19,443 nucleotides of DNA, from positions 14,330 through 33,772 of the forward strand of contig DFGW01000056.1 of assembly GCA_002372465.1 (NCBI GenBank), written 5' to 3'. Origin of the DNA: Butyrivibrio sp. UBA3740 (GTDB lineage: Bacteria > Bacillota > Clostridia > Lachnospirales > Lachnospiraceae). The notes under the pieces were generated by a model, which searched no databases, was not told the DNA's origin, and saw nothing but the letters and a program-made list of their open reading frames with translations. A program made the translations under genes and the position numbers. Positions 1 through 7,118 of the stretch are shown piece by piece (position 1 is the stretch's first letter; every line of letters begins with the position of its first letter).

Positions 1-1113
1 ATCGCTCATCTTGGTGTGGCAATGAAGTTCTACACGCTTTTGGGGATAGTTATCCATACGCTTTTCTGTGAAATCCGGAATTGCCTTGATGCCAACGACG
101 CTCTGCATGGATACCTCATGGTCAAACTTATCCATCAGTGCCATTCCCTTGATCTTCAGAAAAGCTCCTACATATATCTTTTTCTCGAGTTCAGGTACCC
201 GTTCACTTGGCACAAAGATCTTGACCTTTATACTGTCTGTAAAGTCGGATACTGTAAACATGAGGATGGACTTTTCATTCTGCTTAAAGGGCTTGTTCTC
301 GTAGCTAAGGACCTTTCCGCGTATAGTAACTTCTCCAATTTCTCCCACCAGGTTCTCGATTGGAGTAGTATCTTCTTCAAAATTTCTGCCATATATCATG
401 TTTGGATCATCAGGAAGCTTTTGTCGCACGAAACTTCCCTTCTGAGATGAGGACTTTCCGCCCCAGGTCCCCTTAGCCTGCTTTTTAAGCTCTGATTTTT
501 CTTTAGGGCCGGGCTTAGTCTCTTTTTCTTTCTTTTCTGCAACTGCCTCAAGATGCGCAGCTTGCTGTGCCATTGTATCGATAAGGTCCTTGTTTTCTCT
601 TCTGCTTTCAACTGCCTTATACGTCACTTTCATGGACGCATTTAAGCCGCACCGGTCATTGAAGATTTTTTCAAAGATACGTATTATGTCCGCAGCTTTC
701 TTATGAGCTACAACCGAGTCTTCAAGACAGATCGTTACCTGCCCATTCTCTTCAAAGGAGATGTCTGCTTTTTTCAGCAGTATATATTCCACGGGGTCGT
801 AAGCTTTAAACTCTGTAAGAATGCTGTCACAATACAGGTCATAGAGATATTCAGGAGTGTACTGCGAAGACAGTACAAACTTTTCATATATCTTTACAGA
901 GACTTTTTTTTCGGAAAAGAGCTGTTTCCTGATCTCATTTTCTGCCTTATATATCACAGGCTTTTCTATGAGCAAATCGCTTGTGATATAGATACGGATA
1001 AAGTCCTGCTTTCTGGTGGATGATATCTTCTCGATGATCACGTTCTCAAAGCACTCTTTTATATCAGGATCAAGCTCAAGCGTTGGAAACGCTTCTAAAA
1101 ACAGCTTATTCAT
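1..1113 (-). CDS. polC: DNA polymerase III alpha subunit, PolC type (N-terminal 371 residues, cut by window edge)
   Basis: PolC is the replicative DNA polymerase of low-GC Gram-positives. Only the N-terminal third is here; the reading frame stays open to base 1. Residues about 1-190 form the divergent PolC N-terminal region. A charged Lys/Glu-rich linker follows at about 200-245. Next comes an OB-fold segment (GEIGEVTIRGKV, then FTVSDFTDSIKVKIFVPSER) that binds single-stranded DNA. The frame ends in the PHP-domain entry motif RVELHCHTKMSD. This order (N-terminal region, OB fold, PHP) is diagnostic of PolC rather than DnaE. The ATG at 1113 is preceded by GGAGGAAG and overlaps the upstream 53-aa gene by 8 bases, suggesting translational coupling. 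The exonuclease and polymerase domains lie outside the window, so whether the gene is intact cannot be judged. Confidence 0.95.
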   Translation of the reverse strand, partial: MNKLFLEAFPTLELDPDIKECFENVIIEKISSTRKQDFIRIYITSDLLIEKPVIYKAENEIRKQLFSEKKVSVKIYEKFVLSSQYTPEYLYDLYCDSILTEFKAYDPVEYILLKKADISFEENGQVTICLEDSVVAHKKAADIIRIFEKIFNDRCGLNASMKVTYKAVESRRENKDLIDTMAQQAAHLEAVAEKKEKETKPGPKEKSELKKQAKGTWGGKSSSQKGSFVRQKLPDDPNMIYGRNFEEDTTPIENLVGEIGEVTIRGKVLSYENKPFKQNEKSILMFTVSDFTDSIKVKIFVPSERVPELEKKIYVGAFLKIKGMALMDKFDHEVSMQSVVGIKAIPDFTEKRMDNYPQKRVELHCHTKMSD

Positions 1114-1267
1114 GGCTCTTCCTCCCCCTCATCACACATTTCTCAACCATCTCTTCCACATTTGCATACTGCCCAGGCTGTAAACCTCGCAGGTATTCCG
1201 AGAGTTTATCGAGATTAAATTCGATCTCGTCAGGATCCCATTTTTTGTTGTCACTTTTACTACTCAT
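1106..1267 (-). CDS. Small acidic protein of unknown function (53 aa), coupled to polC
   Basis: This 53-residue frame starts at ATG 1267 with GGAGGGG about 3 bases upstream, and its stop lies inside the first codons of polC (8-base overlap in a different frame). The N-terminal half is acidic and probably helical (WDPDEIEFNLDKLSEYL), followed by QPGQYANVEEMVEKC and a short basic tail (RGRK). No signal peptide or membrane segment is visible. The strong ribosome site and the overlap argue that it is expressed and co-translated with polC. I do not recognise a family and assign no function. The gene expected before polC in many Clostridia (ispG) is not here. Confidence 0.7.
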   Translation of the reverse strand: MSSKSDNKKWDPDEIEFNLDKLSEYLRGLQPGQYANVEEMVEKCVMRGRKSHE

Positions 1268-1431
1268 AACCCCTCCAAGCCGCATAAAATCGGCATTTGT
1301 AGTTCAATCCAAGGGTGATAAGACCCATTTTCAAGTATAGAAAATGAGGTGGACACGTTCTGACCACTCACCCAATTATTAATTTCAATAACTTATGATT
1401 GCTTATAAGTCCTCATTCTTAGCATACTTAA

Positions 1432-1458
1432 GGGCATGCACTTTTTTTGCGCATGCCC
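1432..1458. repeat. Intergenic hairpin with T7 loop (copy a)
   Basis: GGGCATGC (1432-1439) pairs with GCATGCCC (1451-1458) around a loop containing seven T on the plus strand. It belongs to a family of three intergenic hairpins in this window with a GGGCA...TGCCC-type stem and a T6-7 loop. It sits in the 238-base gap between the divergent 53-aa gene (minus) and the plus-strand genes. Otherwise that gap is AT-rich with no clear promoter. A factor-independent terminator would have the T run after the stem, so this role is doubtful. Confidence 0.55.
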
Positions 1459-1505
1459 CGTGATATTTTTCTGGCAAATAATTAAATGCAGGAGGAAATC
1501 CAGTA

Positions 1506-1613
1506 ATGAACGACATAGACGTTAAACACGCCTGTTCTTTTACATATATGGCAAAAGAGCAGAACAGTCACGGCAGGAAATATATCACCATGAAACCATT
1601 TCTCACATTATGA
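1506..1613 (+). CDS. Possible 35-aa peptide upstream of the nuclease-like gene
   Basis: A short frame of 35 codons starts at ATG 1506, ten bases after a consensus AGGAGG (1490-1495), and stops at TGA 1611-1613. The product has MNDIDVKHACSFTYMAKEQ at its start and no recognisable domain. Support is the strong ribosome site; the composition is not informative. It could be a leader peptide for the next gene (which starts 77 bases later), a genuine microprotein, or the broken start of a lost gene. Confidence 0.35.
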   Translation: MNDIDVKHACSFTYMAKEQNSHGRKYITMKPFLTL

Positions 1614-1689
1614 TACAATGATGATAAAGAAACTATTTTATGACAAGTGTTCACCCTTAAAGACTGGTTTAGTGAAAGGAGTTTCCACG

Positions 1690-2814
1690 ATGAATACTGA
1701 GAAATCAATAACAATCAAGGGTAAAGAGCTGCGTTATTCAAGTAAGATTTCTTTAGACGAAAAAGATGATAGCATTGTGATTCATATTCACAATACAGTT
1801 GCTAATATGCAAGAAGATAGCTCTAATTTTGAAAGCATTATTATTAGTATCTGGAGTGTAGATCGAAATATAACTATAACACTAAAATTTGACAGTTATA
1901 CTGGTAAATACGATAAAAACCCCAAAAATAGAAATAGCGAGTGGACTAGCCTGACTCAGCCCTATTACTTAGGCAAAAACGGCAAAGCTTATGCTGAGCC
2001 AGCTAGACTTCATTATATGCGGTTCTTGTATCGTGTAATGAGGTTTAGATGTAAGTATCAAGGTCGCGGATTTGTTATAGATAATTCTAACATTGAAGAA
2101 GTAGACAAATTTGAAAAGCTATATACTACTGCCCTGCAAAACGGAGAGCTATGGATAACCAAGCCTACTGTGGAAGGCGGAATTAAGGGCTATGATAAAA
2201 AATCCGATTCAATCTCATACACTGACAAAATAGCTGAAAATCATCTTGAAAAATGGTTTATGATACAATCAAAGAACAACAATCTTCCACCTCAGGTGGC
2301 TAATGTTTTTGGGAACAATCGGCTATTTGATCAATTACCATGCTGTATGTTTATCGGAGAGCCCAGCTGCTCAACTAGAATCTTCAACGCTGGTTACTTT
2401 GACCTTTGGGGAATCAATGATAATAATGAATTGTGTGTATTTGAGTTAAAAAGAAAAGGTAACGTAAAATTAGGTATAATCTCTGAGCTATTCTTTTATG
2501 CAATGTTAATGAAAGACATGAAGGAAGCTTCAAAAAACAAGTATCCTAGAATCAGAAGTAACCATAGAGGATTCGGAGATTTTATAAATCACAAAAGCTC
2601 AAGTTGTGTTAATGCATATTTCCTAGTACCAGAATTACATTCATTTCTCGAGGATTCAGTCATAAAAAAAACTTTCATTGATGTACTAAACGAGGGTGAA
2701 AGCGGTGTGAAATTTGGCCTGATTTCGTTTTCACAGGAAAGCATAGTCGGAAATAATACAGAAGCCTTTTTAAAAAAGCTGGTCAGCGACTTGAAGAAAC
2801 GCCCCTTGAACTAA
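1690..2814 (+). CDS. PD-(D/E)XK nuclease-like protein
   Basis: A 374-residue protein. The ATG at 1690 was chosen because AAGGAG (1676-1681) lies 8 bases upstream; an in-frame ATG at 1618 has no ribosome site. The C-terminal half carries a PD-(D/E)XK-type core: a helix with Glu (AENHLEKW, about 183-188), then GYFDLWGI with Asp238, then CVFELKRKG with Glu252 and Lys254 (the ExK motif), followed by a helix. This arrangement is typical of restriction-endonuclease-fold DNA-processing enzymes. The N-terminal half (about 1-175) is beta-rich and unrecognised. The Lys/Asn-rich, AT-rich coding sequence differs from neighbours such as polC and suggests transfer. It stands alone, with no methyltransferase beside it, so an orphan defence or repair nuclease is more likely than a restriction-modification pair. 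Function is inferred from the motif only. Confidence 0.6.
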   Translation: MNTEKSITIKGKELRYSSKISLDEKDDSIVIHIHNTVANMQEDSSNFESIIISIWSVDRNITITLKFDSYTGKYDKNPKNRNSEWTSLTQPYYLGKNGKAYAEPARLHYMRFLYRVMRFRCKYQGRGFVIDNSNIEEVDKFEKLYTTALQNGELWITKPTVEGGIKGYDKKSDSISYTDKIAENHLEKWFMIQSKNNNLPPQVANVFGNNRLFDQLPCCMFIGEPSCSTRIFNAGYFDLWGINDNNELCVFELKRKGNVKLGIISELFFYAMLMKDMKEASKNKYPRIRSNHRGFGDFINHKSSSCVNAYFLVPELHSFLEDSVIKKTFIDVLNEGESGVKFGLISFSQESIVGNNTEAFLKKLVSDLKKRPLN

Positions 2815-2840
2815 AATCAGAAAAGCATAAACAATATCGA

Positions 2841-2872
2841 AAAAGAGGATGCGTTCACCTGCATCCTCTTCC
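2841..2872. terminator. Bidirectional terminator between convergent genes
   Basis: AAGAGGATGC (2843-2852) pairs with GCATCCTCTT (2861-2870), a perfect 10-bp stem with an 8-base loop. On the minus strand the stem is followed by a T run, so it is strongest for the phosphatase transcript, and it also lies just after the plus-strand nuclease-like gene. Confidence 0.75.
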
Positions 2873-2931
2873 ATTCCCCATAGACTTTATCGTCAATCTT
2901 AATATTTGTAATGCGAACTCTTCTCTAGCTG

Positions 2932-3636
2932 CTATACATAGTATTCTTCCAACGTATCCAAACAAATTGCAGCGAGTTTTCCTCCCGGAATGCCGCAGCC
3001 ACAATCTATTGCTATATGGTTGTTACTCTTAAAGATTCGCCCGGGGGTTGGGTTCTCCTCTATATACTGTGTAGGCGTATGCCCGGTAACCACGTAAACA
3101 TCGGGATAATATTGAATACCATAGTCTGCCCTGTCCCAGATGAGCTCTTTTATAGAATAGTCTTCAATGTCTTTTCCCGGGGAATAGTTTCCAAGCCCTG
3201 CATGAACCAAAAGGAACTTCTTTCCAGCAACAGTAAGCTCCTCATATATGAGAAACTCTCTGATGAAATCAATGACATCCTGCCTTTTCTGAGGATCAAG
3301 TGCTCTAAACTCTGCAAGAGTCGACTCGCAACCATTGCTTTGCCAGCACAGATAGTTATCTATGGTCTCCTCATCCAACTCATTTAAAGATTCGTCTGTA
3401 ATCTCTTTGGTAAGGAATATAAAACAGTCCAGTGCCATTAGCTCATGATTGCCCACCATGCAAATGACATTTGGCATCTCCATCAGTTTAAACAGTGTCT
3501 TGATGGGATGTGGCCCTCTGTCAAGGATATCTCCCAGCACGTAAAGTGTATCCTCATCTTTTAAACTAACCTTATCGATCAGCTTCATAAACTCGTCATA
3601 ATGACCATGGATATCGGAAATAACATATGTCGCCAA
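2932..3636 (-). CDS. PPP-family metallophosphoesterase (serine/threonine phosphatase-like)
   Basis: A 234-residue cytoplasmic metallophosphatase. The whole PPP signature is visible: DIHGH (Asp8, His10), GDILDRG (35-41, Asp36), GNHE (62-65), the metal His145 in LLVHAG, and TGHTP (184-188). These residues bind two metals and catalyse phosphate ester hydrolysis. The size matches lambda-type or PrpA-like bacterial protein phosphatases and ApaH-like dinucleotide phosphatases; the substrate cannot be read from sequence. The start ATG 3636 gives DxH at the expected position. The gene follows the beta-CASP protein gene after only 9 bases, so the two are co-transcribed, and the terminator at 2841-2872 closes the unit. 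Confidence 0.9.
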   Translation of the reverse strand: MATYVISDIHGHYDEFMKLIDKVSLKDEDTLYVLGDILDRGPHPIKTLFKLMEMPNVICMVGNHELMALDCFIFLTKEITDESLNELDEETIDNYLCWQSNGCESTLAEFRALDPQKRQDVIDFIREFLIYEELTVAGKKFLLVHAGLGNYSPGKDIEDYSIKELIWDRADYGIQYYPDVYVVTGHTPTQYIEENPTPGRIFKSNNHIAIDCGCGIPGGKLAAICLDTLEEYYV

Positions 3637-3645
3637 ATTGACACC

Positions 3646-5001
3646 TCATTTTCTAATCCTATCTTTGAGCTCTGCTCTGATAGGAAGCTCACTAAACGCC
3701 TCCGGCCTTTCTGTATGCATTGGAATGATCTCATCCTGAGGATTAACGGCATTTATCACCTGCGCTAGCATTTTTGAGGTCGCATGACCACTTGTATGAA
3801 GATGATATACCTCAACGCCCTTTTGCTCTTGCTTTTCAAAAAAATCGATCCATTCAGGCTTTGCTGCCTTATTATCCTTCTCGAGATAGCCATCCCACAT
3901 TGAGTATATTATGACAGGCATTTCATGGATTTTTCCGTTCTTATATGCCTCAACAAATGTACCGAGATATTTTTCGCAGAATTCCTCGGGCTTGATAACC
4001 GCAATAAAACCATATCGCTGCATTACTTCCAGTTGAGTCGTGTAATCATCAAATGGCCCATACTGAATCTTGTAATCAAAGTCCATTAGCGCAGTATTAT
4101 CAAAACGATATGCCTCCGAAAAAGCCCCTGCTGTGTCACTGTATAACCTTAACTGTTTTAACAGATACTTGTTATACGCATACATATAGCGCTTTCCCGG
4201 GAATGCCGCCATTTGCGCCGCCTGATAAAAACTTGTAAGAGAGTCAACATTAGTAGATGAGCACACAAGAAAAGCATACTTATGCCTACTGAGGTATTTT
4301 GCTGCCTTATACTGCATCTGCGGCTCTGATAATACCTTCTCTTTCGACCTGCTCATCATAGTTCCTTCAATTACAAGAGCATCTACTTTTCTTTTACCAA
4401 ACTTGTGAACATAAGACTGTATAAGAGTTATCATCTTTTGCCCTCGTCTTCCATGTCCACGGAAATCCCCGGTATGGAGCGTTACATATTTTCCAGTTTT
4501 TCTGCTCTCATCATCAGTCTCTATTAAAAACATGTAGGCATCATATGCTGAGTGGTCCACGCTATAGGGCTCAATAGAGAAGCCCGGTATATCCTTGATA
4601 GCATCGTAGTATGAGCCATTGTAATGAAAGCATCTTACTCGCTTGCTCTTCAGTAGCTCTGCTTCTTTTAAGTGTTCTTTTGCATTAGTAACCCTATCAG
4701 AATTCCCCAACGCTTCCTGAATATTTATCATGGCCTTTTGCGCAATTGGTCCCATATAAAGCGGAATGCTCTCCGGGATCTCCATGATTCTTCCTACATG
4801 GTCCCCGTGATAATGGGTAAAAAACACTGCATCAACCGGCTCATCATCCCAGGGATAATCAAAATCCTTCTTTGTTTCACTTCCAGCTAAAGATGAGCCA
4901 TAATCAATCATTATCCTATGTGTCTTGCCTTTATAAGTTCCTGTTATGACGGTAACGCATCCGCCTATCTGATTGCCCTGATATATTCTAATATTAGTCA
5001 T
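3646..5001 (-). CDS. Metallo-beta-lactamase fold protein of the beta-CASP (RNase J-like) type
   Basis: A 451-residue hydrolase. Motif 2 is HYHGDH (63-68), motif 3 is VDHS with His150, and motif 4 is TGDFR with Asp179: the zinc ligands of the metallo-beta-lactamase fold. The region about 205-400 is a beta-CASP-like insert, followed by TSGHAT (His406) and PMHTERP (His429), which match beta-CASP motifs B and C of RNase J and related nucleases. The likely activity is RNA (or DNA) cleavage or 5'-3' degradation; that is family inference. ATG 5001 has GGAGA a few bases upstream; a TTG at 5016 would add five residues and touch the previous stop. It differs from housekeeping RNase J by being shorter and lacking an obvious C-terminal domain. 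It lies between an unknown 150-aa gene and a phosphatase gene. Confidence 0.8.
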   Translation of the reverse strand: MTNIRIYQGNQIGGCVTVITGTYKGKTHRIMIDYGSSLAGSETKKDFDYPWDDEPVDAVFFTHYHGDHVGRIMEIPESIPLYMGPIAQKAMINIQEALGNSDRVTNAKEHLKEAELLKSKRVRCFHYNGSYYDAIKDIPGFSIEPYSVDHSAYDAYMFLIETDDESRKTGKYVTLHTGDFRGHGRRGQKMITLIQSYVHKFGKRKVDALVIEGTMMSRSKEKVLSEPQMQYKAAKYLSRHKYAFLVCSSTNVDSLTSFYQAAQMAAFPGKRYMYAYNKYLLKQLRLYSDTAGAFSEAYRFDNTALMDFDYKIQYGPFDDYTTQLEVMQRYGFIAVIKPEEFCEKYLGTFVEAYKNGKIHEMPVIIYSMWDGYLEKDNKAAKPEWIDFFEKQEQKGVEVYHLHTSGHATSKMLAQVINAVNPQDEIIPMHTERPEAFSELPIRAELKDRIRK

Positions 5002-5012
5002 AGGTCTCCATT

Positions 5013-5465
5013 TCAAGAGGTTTCATATTCCTCATATCGCTCTACTTTCTTTGGATCTGTTAGATATGGCCTTATTACGGTTATCGTTCCAATATAGCTT
5101 AAAAGCCGCTCATTAATATCTTCCTCCATGCTTTCGCAGTCCCCTTCATACTTATCTGAGTTTTCATACACATTCATAAGAAGATCGCCACCCAGCCACT
5201 GTGAAAAATATTCGATAGGTTTAGCACTTACAATTTTCTTTCGATCCTCATCAAACGTCACCTCTATCCTAAAAGACGGATCTATAAGATTCCAATGTTC
5301 TTCCCCACCGTAAGACCACATATTCACCTCATATGTTCCATCTACAAGATAGACCTTACAGACAAATTCCCAGTCCTCATCAATAGTTATTCTCCCTCCG
5401 TATGGTCCAAGAAAATCAAATATTTGATTAAGTCCTTTTAAGATATCAATGTTATTAACGCTCAT
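5013..5465 (-). CDS. Conserved-looking protein of unknown function (150 aa)
   Basis: A soluble acidic protein with many Asp, Glu, Trp and Tyr residues (DEDWEFVCKVYLVDG, MWSYGGEEHWNL). The alternating hydrophobic pattern of the first 75 residues suggests a beta-sheet fold, followed by helices. No signal peptide, membrane segment or catalytic motif is apparent. AAAGGA lies about 8 bases before ATG 5465. Its stop is 11 bases before the beta-CASP gene, so the two belong to one transcript. I do not recognise the family. It may be a partner or substrate adaptor of the beta-CASP protein, but only gene order supports that. Confidence 0.75.
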   Translation of the reverse strand: MSVNNIDILKGLNQIFDFLGPYGGRITIDEDWEFVCKVYLVDGTYEVNMWSYGGEEHWNLIDPSFRIEVTFDEDRKKIVSAKPIEYFSQWLGGDLLMNVYENSDKYEGDCESMEEDINERLLSYIGTITVIRPYLTDPKKVERYEEYETS

Positions 5466-5567
5466 GTCTCAATCCTTTCTACCAACAATCATACTATTTA
5501 TAGTCTTTCAGTATTATTAAAAAACAATTAAAATCTTCACGCACAATTGTTCATTTATCCACAACAA

Positions 5568-5963
5568 CTATTTCCCGCAGTGCGCAGTTTCCCAATCCGC
5601 CAGCCTCTGATAGAAATCCCGAAATTCATCATGGGACATAGTAGATGCGAGCATGCAATCTATATAGCCTTTGCCCGCATAGAGCATATCGCATACTCGT
5701 TTTTCTTCTTCAGTTTTTGCAACTTCCTCTTTTTGCAGGGCATAGAAGCCATCCCAAGGAGTTTCAAAACTAATATCAAGATGTTCTCCATGCCTACTGT
5801 CAGATAGATCATGATCAAGCACCTCGACATCTTTAGCGCCTTCGTTGATTAAAAAATATCGCATTACGCCCACTCTAGCTTTTATATTCCATGCATTGTC
5901 AAAAGAATTACAGTGAATATAAACAATACGCTCTTTTCCATCTACCAGCACCTTATATGTCAT
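5568..5963 (-). CDS. Protein of unknown function (131 aa)
   Basis: A soluble 131-residue protein starting at ATG 5963 after AAAGGGGGG (spacing about 6). The first 75 residues look like beta strands (YKVLVDGKERIVYIHCNSF, then VEVLDHDLSD), and the rest is helical and acidic (KEEVAKTEEEKRVCDML, then SHDEFRDFYQRLADWE). No known motif was recognised. It precedes the 150-aa gene by about 100 bases on the same strand, so it may lead the operon with the beta-CASP and phosphatase genes. A TATACT-like -10 lies at 6007-6012 on the minus strand, beside a GGACA/TGTCC inverted repeat (6024-6038). Real gene by start signal and composition; function unknown. Confidence 0.7.
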   Translation of the reverse strand: MTYKVLVDGKERIVYIHCNSFDNAWNIKARVGVMRYFLINEGAKDVEVLDHDLSDSRHGEHLDISFETPWDGFYALQKEEVAKTEEEKRVCDMLYAGKGYIDCMLASTMSHDEFRDFYQRLADWETAHCGK

Positions 5964-6061
5964 GTTTTATCCCCCCTTTCAGAATTTTTTCGATTTTGTA
6001 CGGAACAGTATAAAAAACGTGATGGACAAAATGTGTCCGCCTTTCTTTTTCCACATAATAA

Positions 6062-6097
6062 CACCGGGCATGTGCATTTTTTTGCACATGCCCGGTG
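6062..6097. repeat. Perfect 15-bp stem hairpin with T6 loop (copy b)
   Basis: The arms 6062-6076 and 6083-6097 are perfect inverted repeats of 15 bp (CACCGGGCATGTGCA on the plus strand) around six T. It lies between the immA-like gene and the 131-aa gene, both on minus, and probably ends or attenuates the XRE-immA transcript. The stem is strong, but no T run follows it on minus, which is unusual. It is the longest member of the hairpin family with copies at 1432-1458 and 9337-9356. Confidence 0.65.
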
Positions 6098-6109
6098 GGT
6101 GGAAGCAGC

Positions 6110-6535
6110 TTATTGTAATTCGATATTGCTTTCTATAATAGTCTGAAGCATATATGGAGAAATCTCAGTCATATCAACCTTAAGTCTTGCCTGGTCTTCC
6201 AGTAGTGCAAGGACAAACAGGTTTGCCTCATACTCTGTTTCCATATTGATCTTACCGCCGATGTCGGCGAAGTAATTAAGTGTTTCATCATGTAAAAAAA
6301 TGTGCCCCAATTCGTGAGCGCAAAGAACCTTTTTGGCCAGTTCCGTATAATTGGCATTGATCGCTATATATGGCGCATACCCTCTGAATTTAACAGCCTG
6401 CGCCTTGAATCCTTTAATGGAATGGTCCTTTTCCAATACTTTTATACCAAAAATCTCTGCAAGCTCATAAGGATCATTGGTCTTGTATGTCTCCTTAAGC
6501 CCCCTGGCCAGTTTAACGATTTCCTGTTTTCTCAT
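6110..6535 (-). CDS. ImmA/IrrE-type zinc metallopeptidase
   Basis: A 141-residue protein with the gluzincin motif CAHELGHIFLH: HELGH at 74-78 with His74 and His78 as zinc ligands and Glu75 catalytic. A Glu in ETEYEAN (about 99-103) is the likely third ligand. Length and motif match ImmA/IrrE (DUF955/Peptidase_M78). In ICEBs1, ImmA cleaves the repressor ImmR after DNA damage or cell-cell signals; IrrE of Deinococcus acts on DdrO. Here the gene overlaps the upstream XRE gene by 23 bases, and that repressor is its obvious target. ATG 6535 has GGGGG immediately upstream. The substrate is inferred from this arrangement. Confidence 0.9.
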   Translation of the reverse strand: MRKQEIVKLARGLKETYKTNDPYELAEIFGIKVLEKDHSIKGFKAQAVKFRGYAPYIAINANYTELAKKVLCAHELGHIFLHDETLNYFADIGGKINMETEYEANLFVLALLEDQARLKVDMTEISPYMLQTIIESNIELQ

Positions 6536-6956
6536 CCCCCGATGCCCCCTTTTTCTGATATCTATGGCTCATAACCTTAAGATGCCCCAAAAGCTCATTG
6601 GCAAATTCCACAATTGTGTCCTCATCCATCTGGGCAGGGTCATAGCCACCAAATGCAGCAAGCGTTGGCGTCTTTAAAATGAACTCAATTGCTTCCTGAG
6701 GATTCTCAAAATGATTGGGAAGCTTTGCAATCTCTTCCTTGTCCGCCTCTGTAGCATCATTGCTCCCCATAAGCTCAGCAGGCGTAACACCAAGGATCTT
6801 GCAAATCTTATCAAAGGTCTCTACCGGGATCTTGCTTATGCTTGACGCCTCATATCTGTAAATGGTCGTATAAGATACCCCAAGCTGCTCAGCAATACTC
6901 TCAACAGATATACCCAGTTCTTTTCTCTTAAGTTTTAATCTTTCACCAATTTGCAT
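6513..6956 (-). CDS. XRE-family repressor (ImmR-like)
   Basis: A 147-residue protein with an N-terminal Cro/C1 helix-turn-helix (about 3-60; GISVESIAEQLGVSYTTIYRYE with the recognition helix at about 27-36) and a C-terminal tail of about 85 residues that could carry the cleavage site for the peptidase. ATG 6956 was chosen over an upstream in-frame start at 7022 because GAGG lies 9 bases before it and because residue 1 begins the usual MQIGERLK. The upstream start would also translate through operator DNA. The gene is divergent from the FtsZ paralogue, and the shared region holds four palindromes that are probably its binding sites. It probably represses both itself and ftsZ. Confidence 0.9.
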   Translation of the reverse strand: MQIGERLKLKRKELGISVESIAEQLGVSYTTIYRYEASSISKIPVETFDKICKILGVTPAELMGSNDATEADKEEIAKLPNHFENPQEAIEFILKTPTLAAFGGYDPAQMDEDTIVEFANELLGHLKVMSHRYQKKGASGDEKTGNR

Positions 6957-6990
6957 ATGCGTTACCTCGTCTGTTGTATATGTTACAACA

Positions 6991-7106
6991 AAATTTGCAT
7001 TTATGCAAATTTTTATTGACATAGATTTGCATAAACGCTATATTGTAAATCAGATAATACTTGCATAAATGCAAATTTGTCTTTTTCATATTTGCACTTG
7101 TGCAAA
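6991..7106. promoter_or_regulatory. Array of four operators, consensus TTTGCAT-NN-ATGCAAA
   Basis: Four related palindromes lie between the XRE gene and the FtsZ paralogue. O1 is 6991-7012 (perfect, with AAA/TTT flanks). O2 is 7026-7041 (left half perfect, right half degenerate). O3 is 7061-7074 (TTGCAT-AA-ATGCAA). O4 is 7091-7106 (TTTGCAC-TT-GTGCAAA), just before the ftsZ ribosome site. Centres are 32, 34 and 31 bp apart, about three helical turns, so bound repressors would sit on one face of the DNA. This is a typical autoregulated repressor array; the XRE protein is the likely ligand. Confidence 0.85.
7016..7044 (+). promoter_or_regulatory. Promoter of the FtsZ paralogue
   Basis: A perfect -35 TTGACA (7016-7021) is followed by a 17-base spacer and -10 TATATT (7039-7044). 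The degenerate operator O2 (7026-7041) fills the spacer and overlaps the -10, O1 abuts the -35, and O3 and O4 lie downstream. Repressor binding would therefore block RNA polymerase directly. Confidence 0.75.
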
Positions 7107-7118
7107 CAGGAGGTACTC

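Noticed and set aside
1618..1689. A longer N-terminus for the nuclease-like gene
   Set aside because: No ribosome site precedes ATG 1618, while ATG 1690 has AAGGAG at good spacing.
6957..7022. An upstream start for the XRE repressor
   Set aside because: It would translate through operator O1, and the internal ATG 6956 has a ribosome site and begins the conserved helix-turn-helix.
6991..7106. CRISPR-like or iteron-like array
   Set aside because: The units are palindromes in a divergent promoter region with only four copies and no spacers of fixed length; an operator array explains them.
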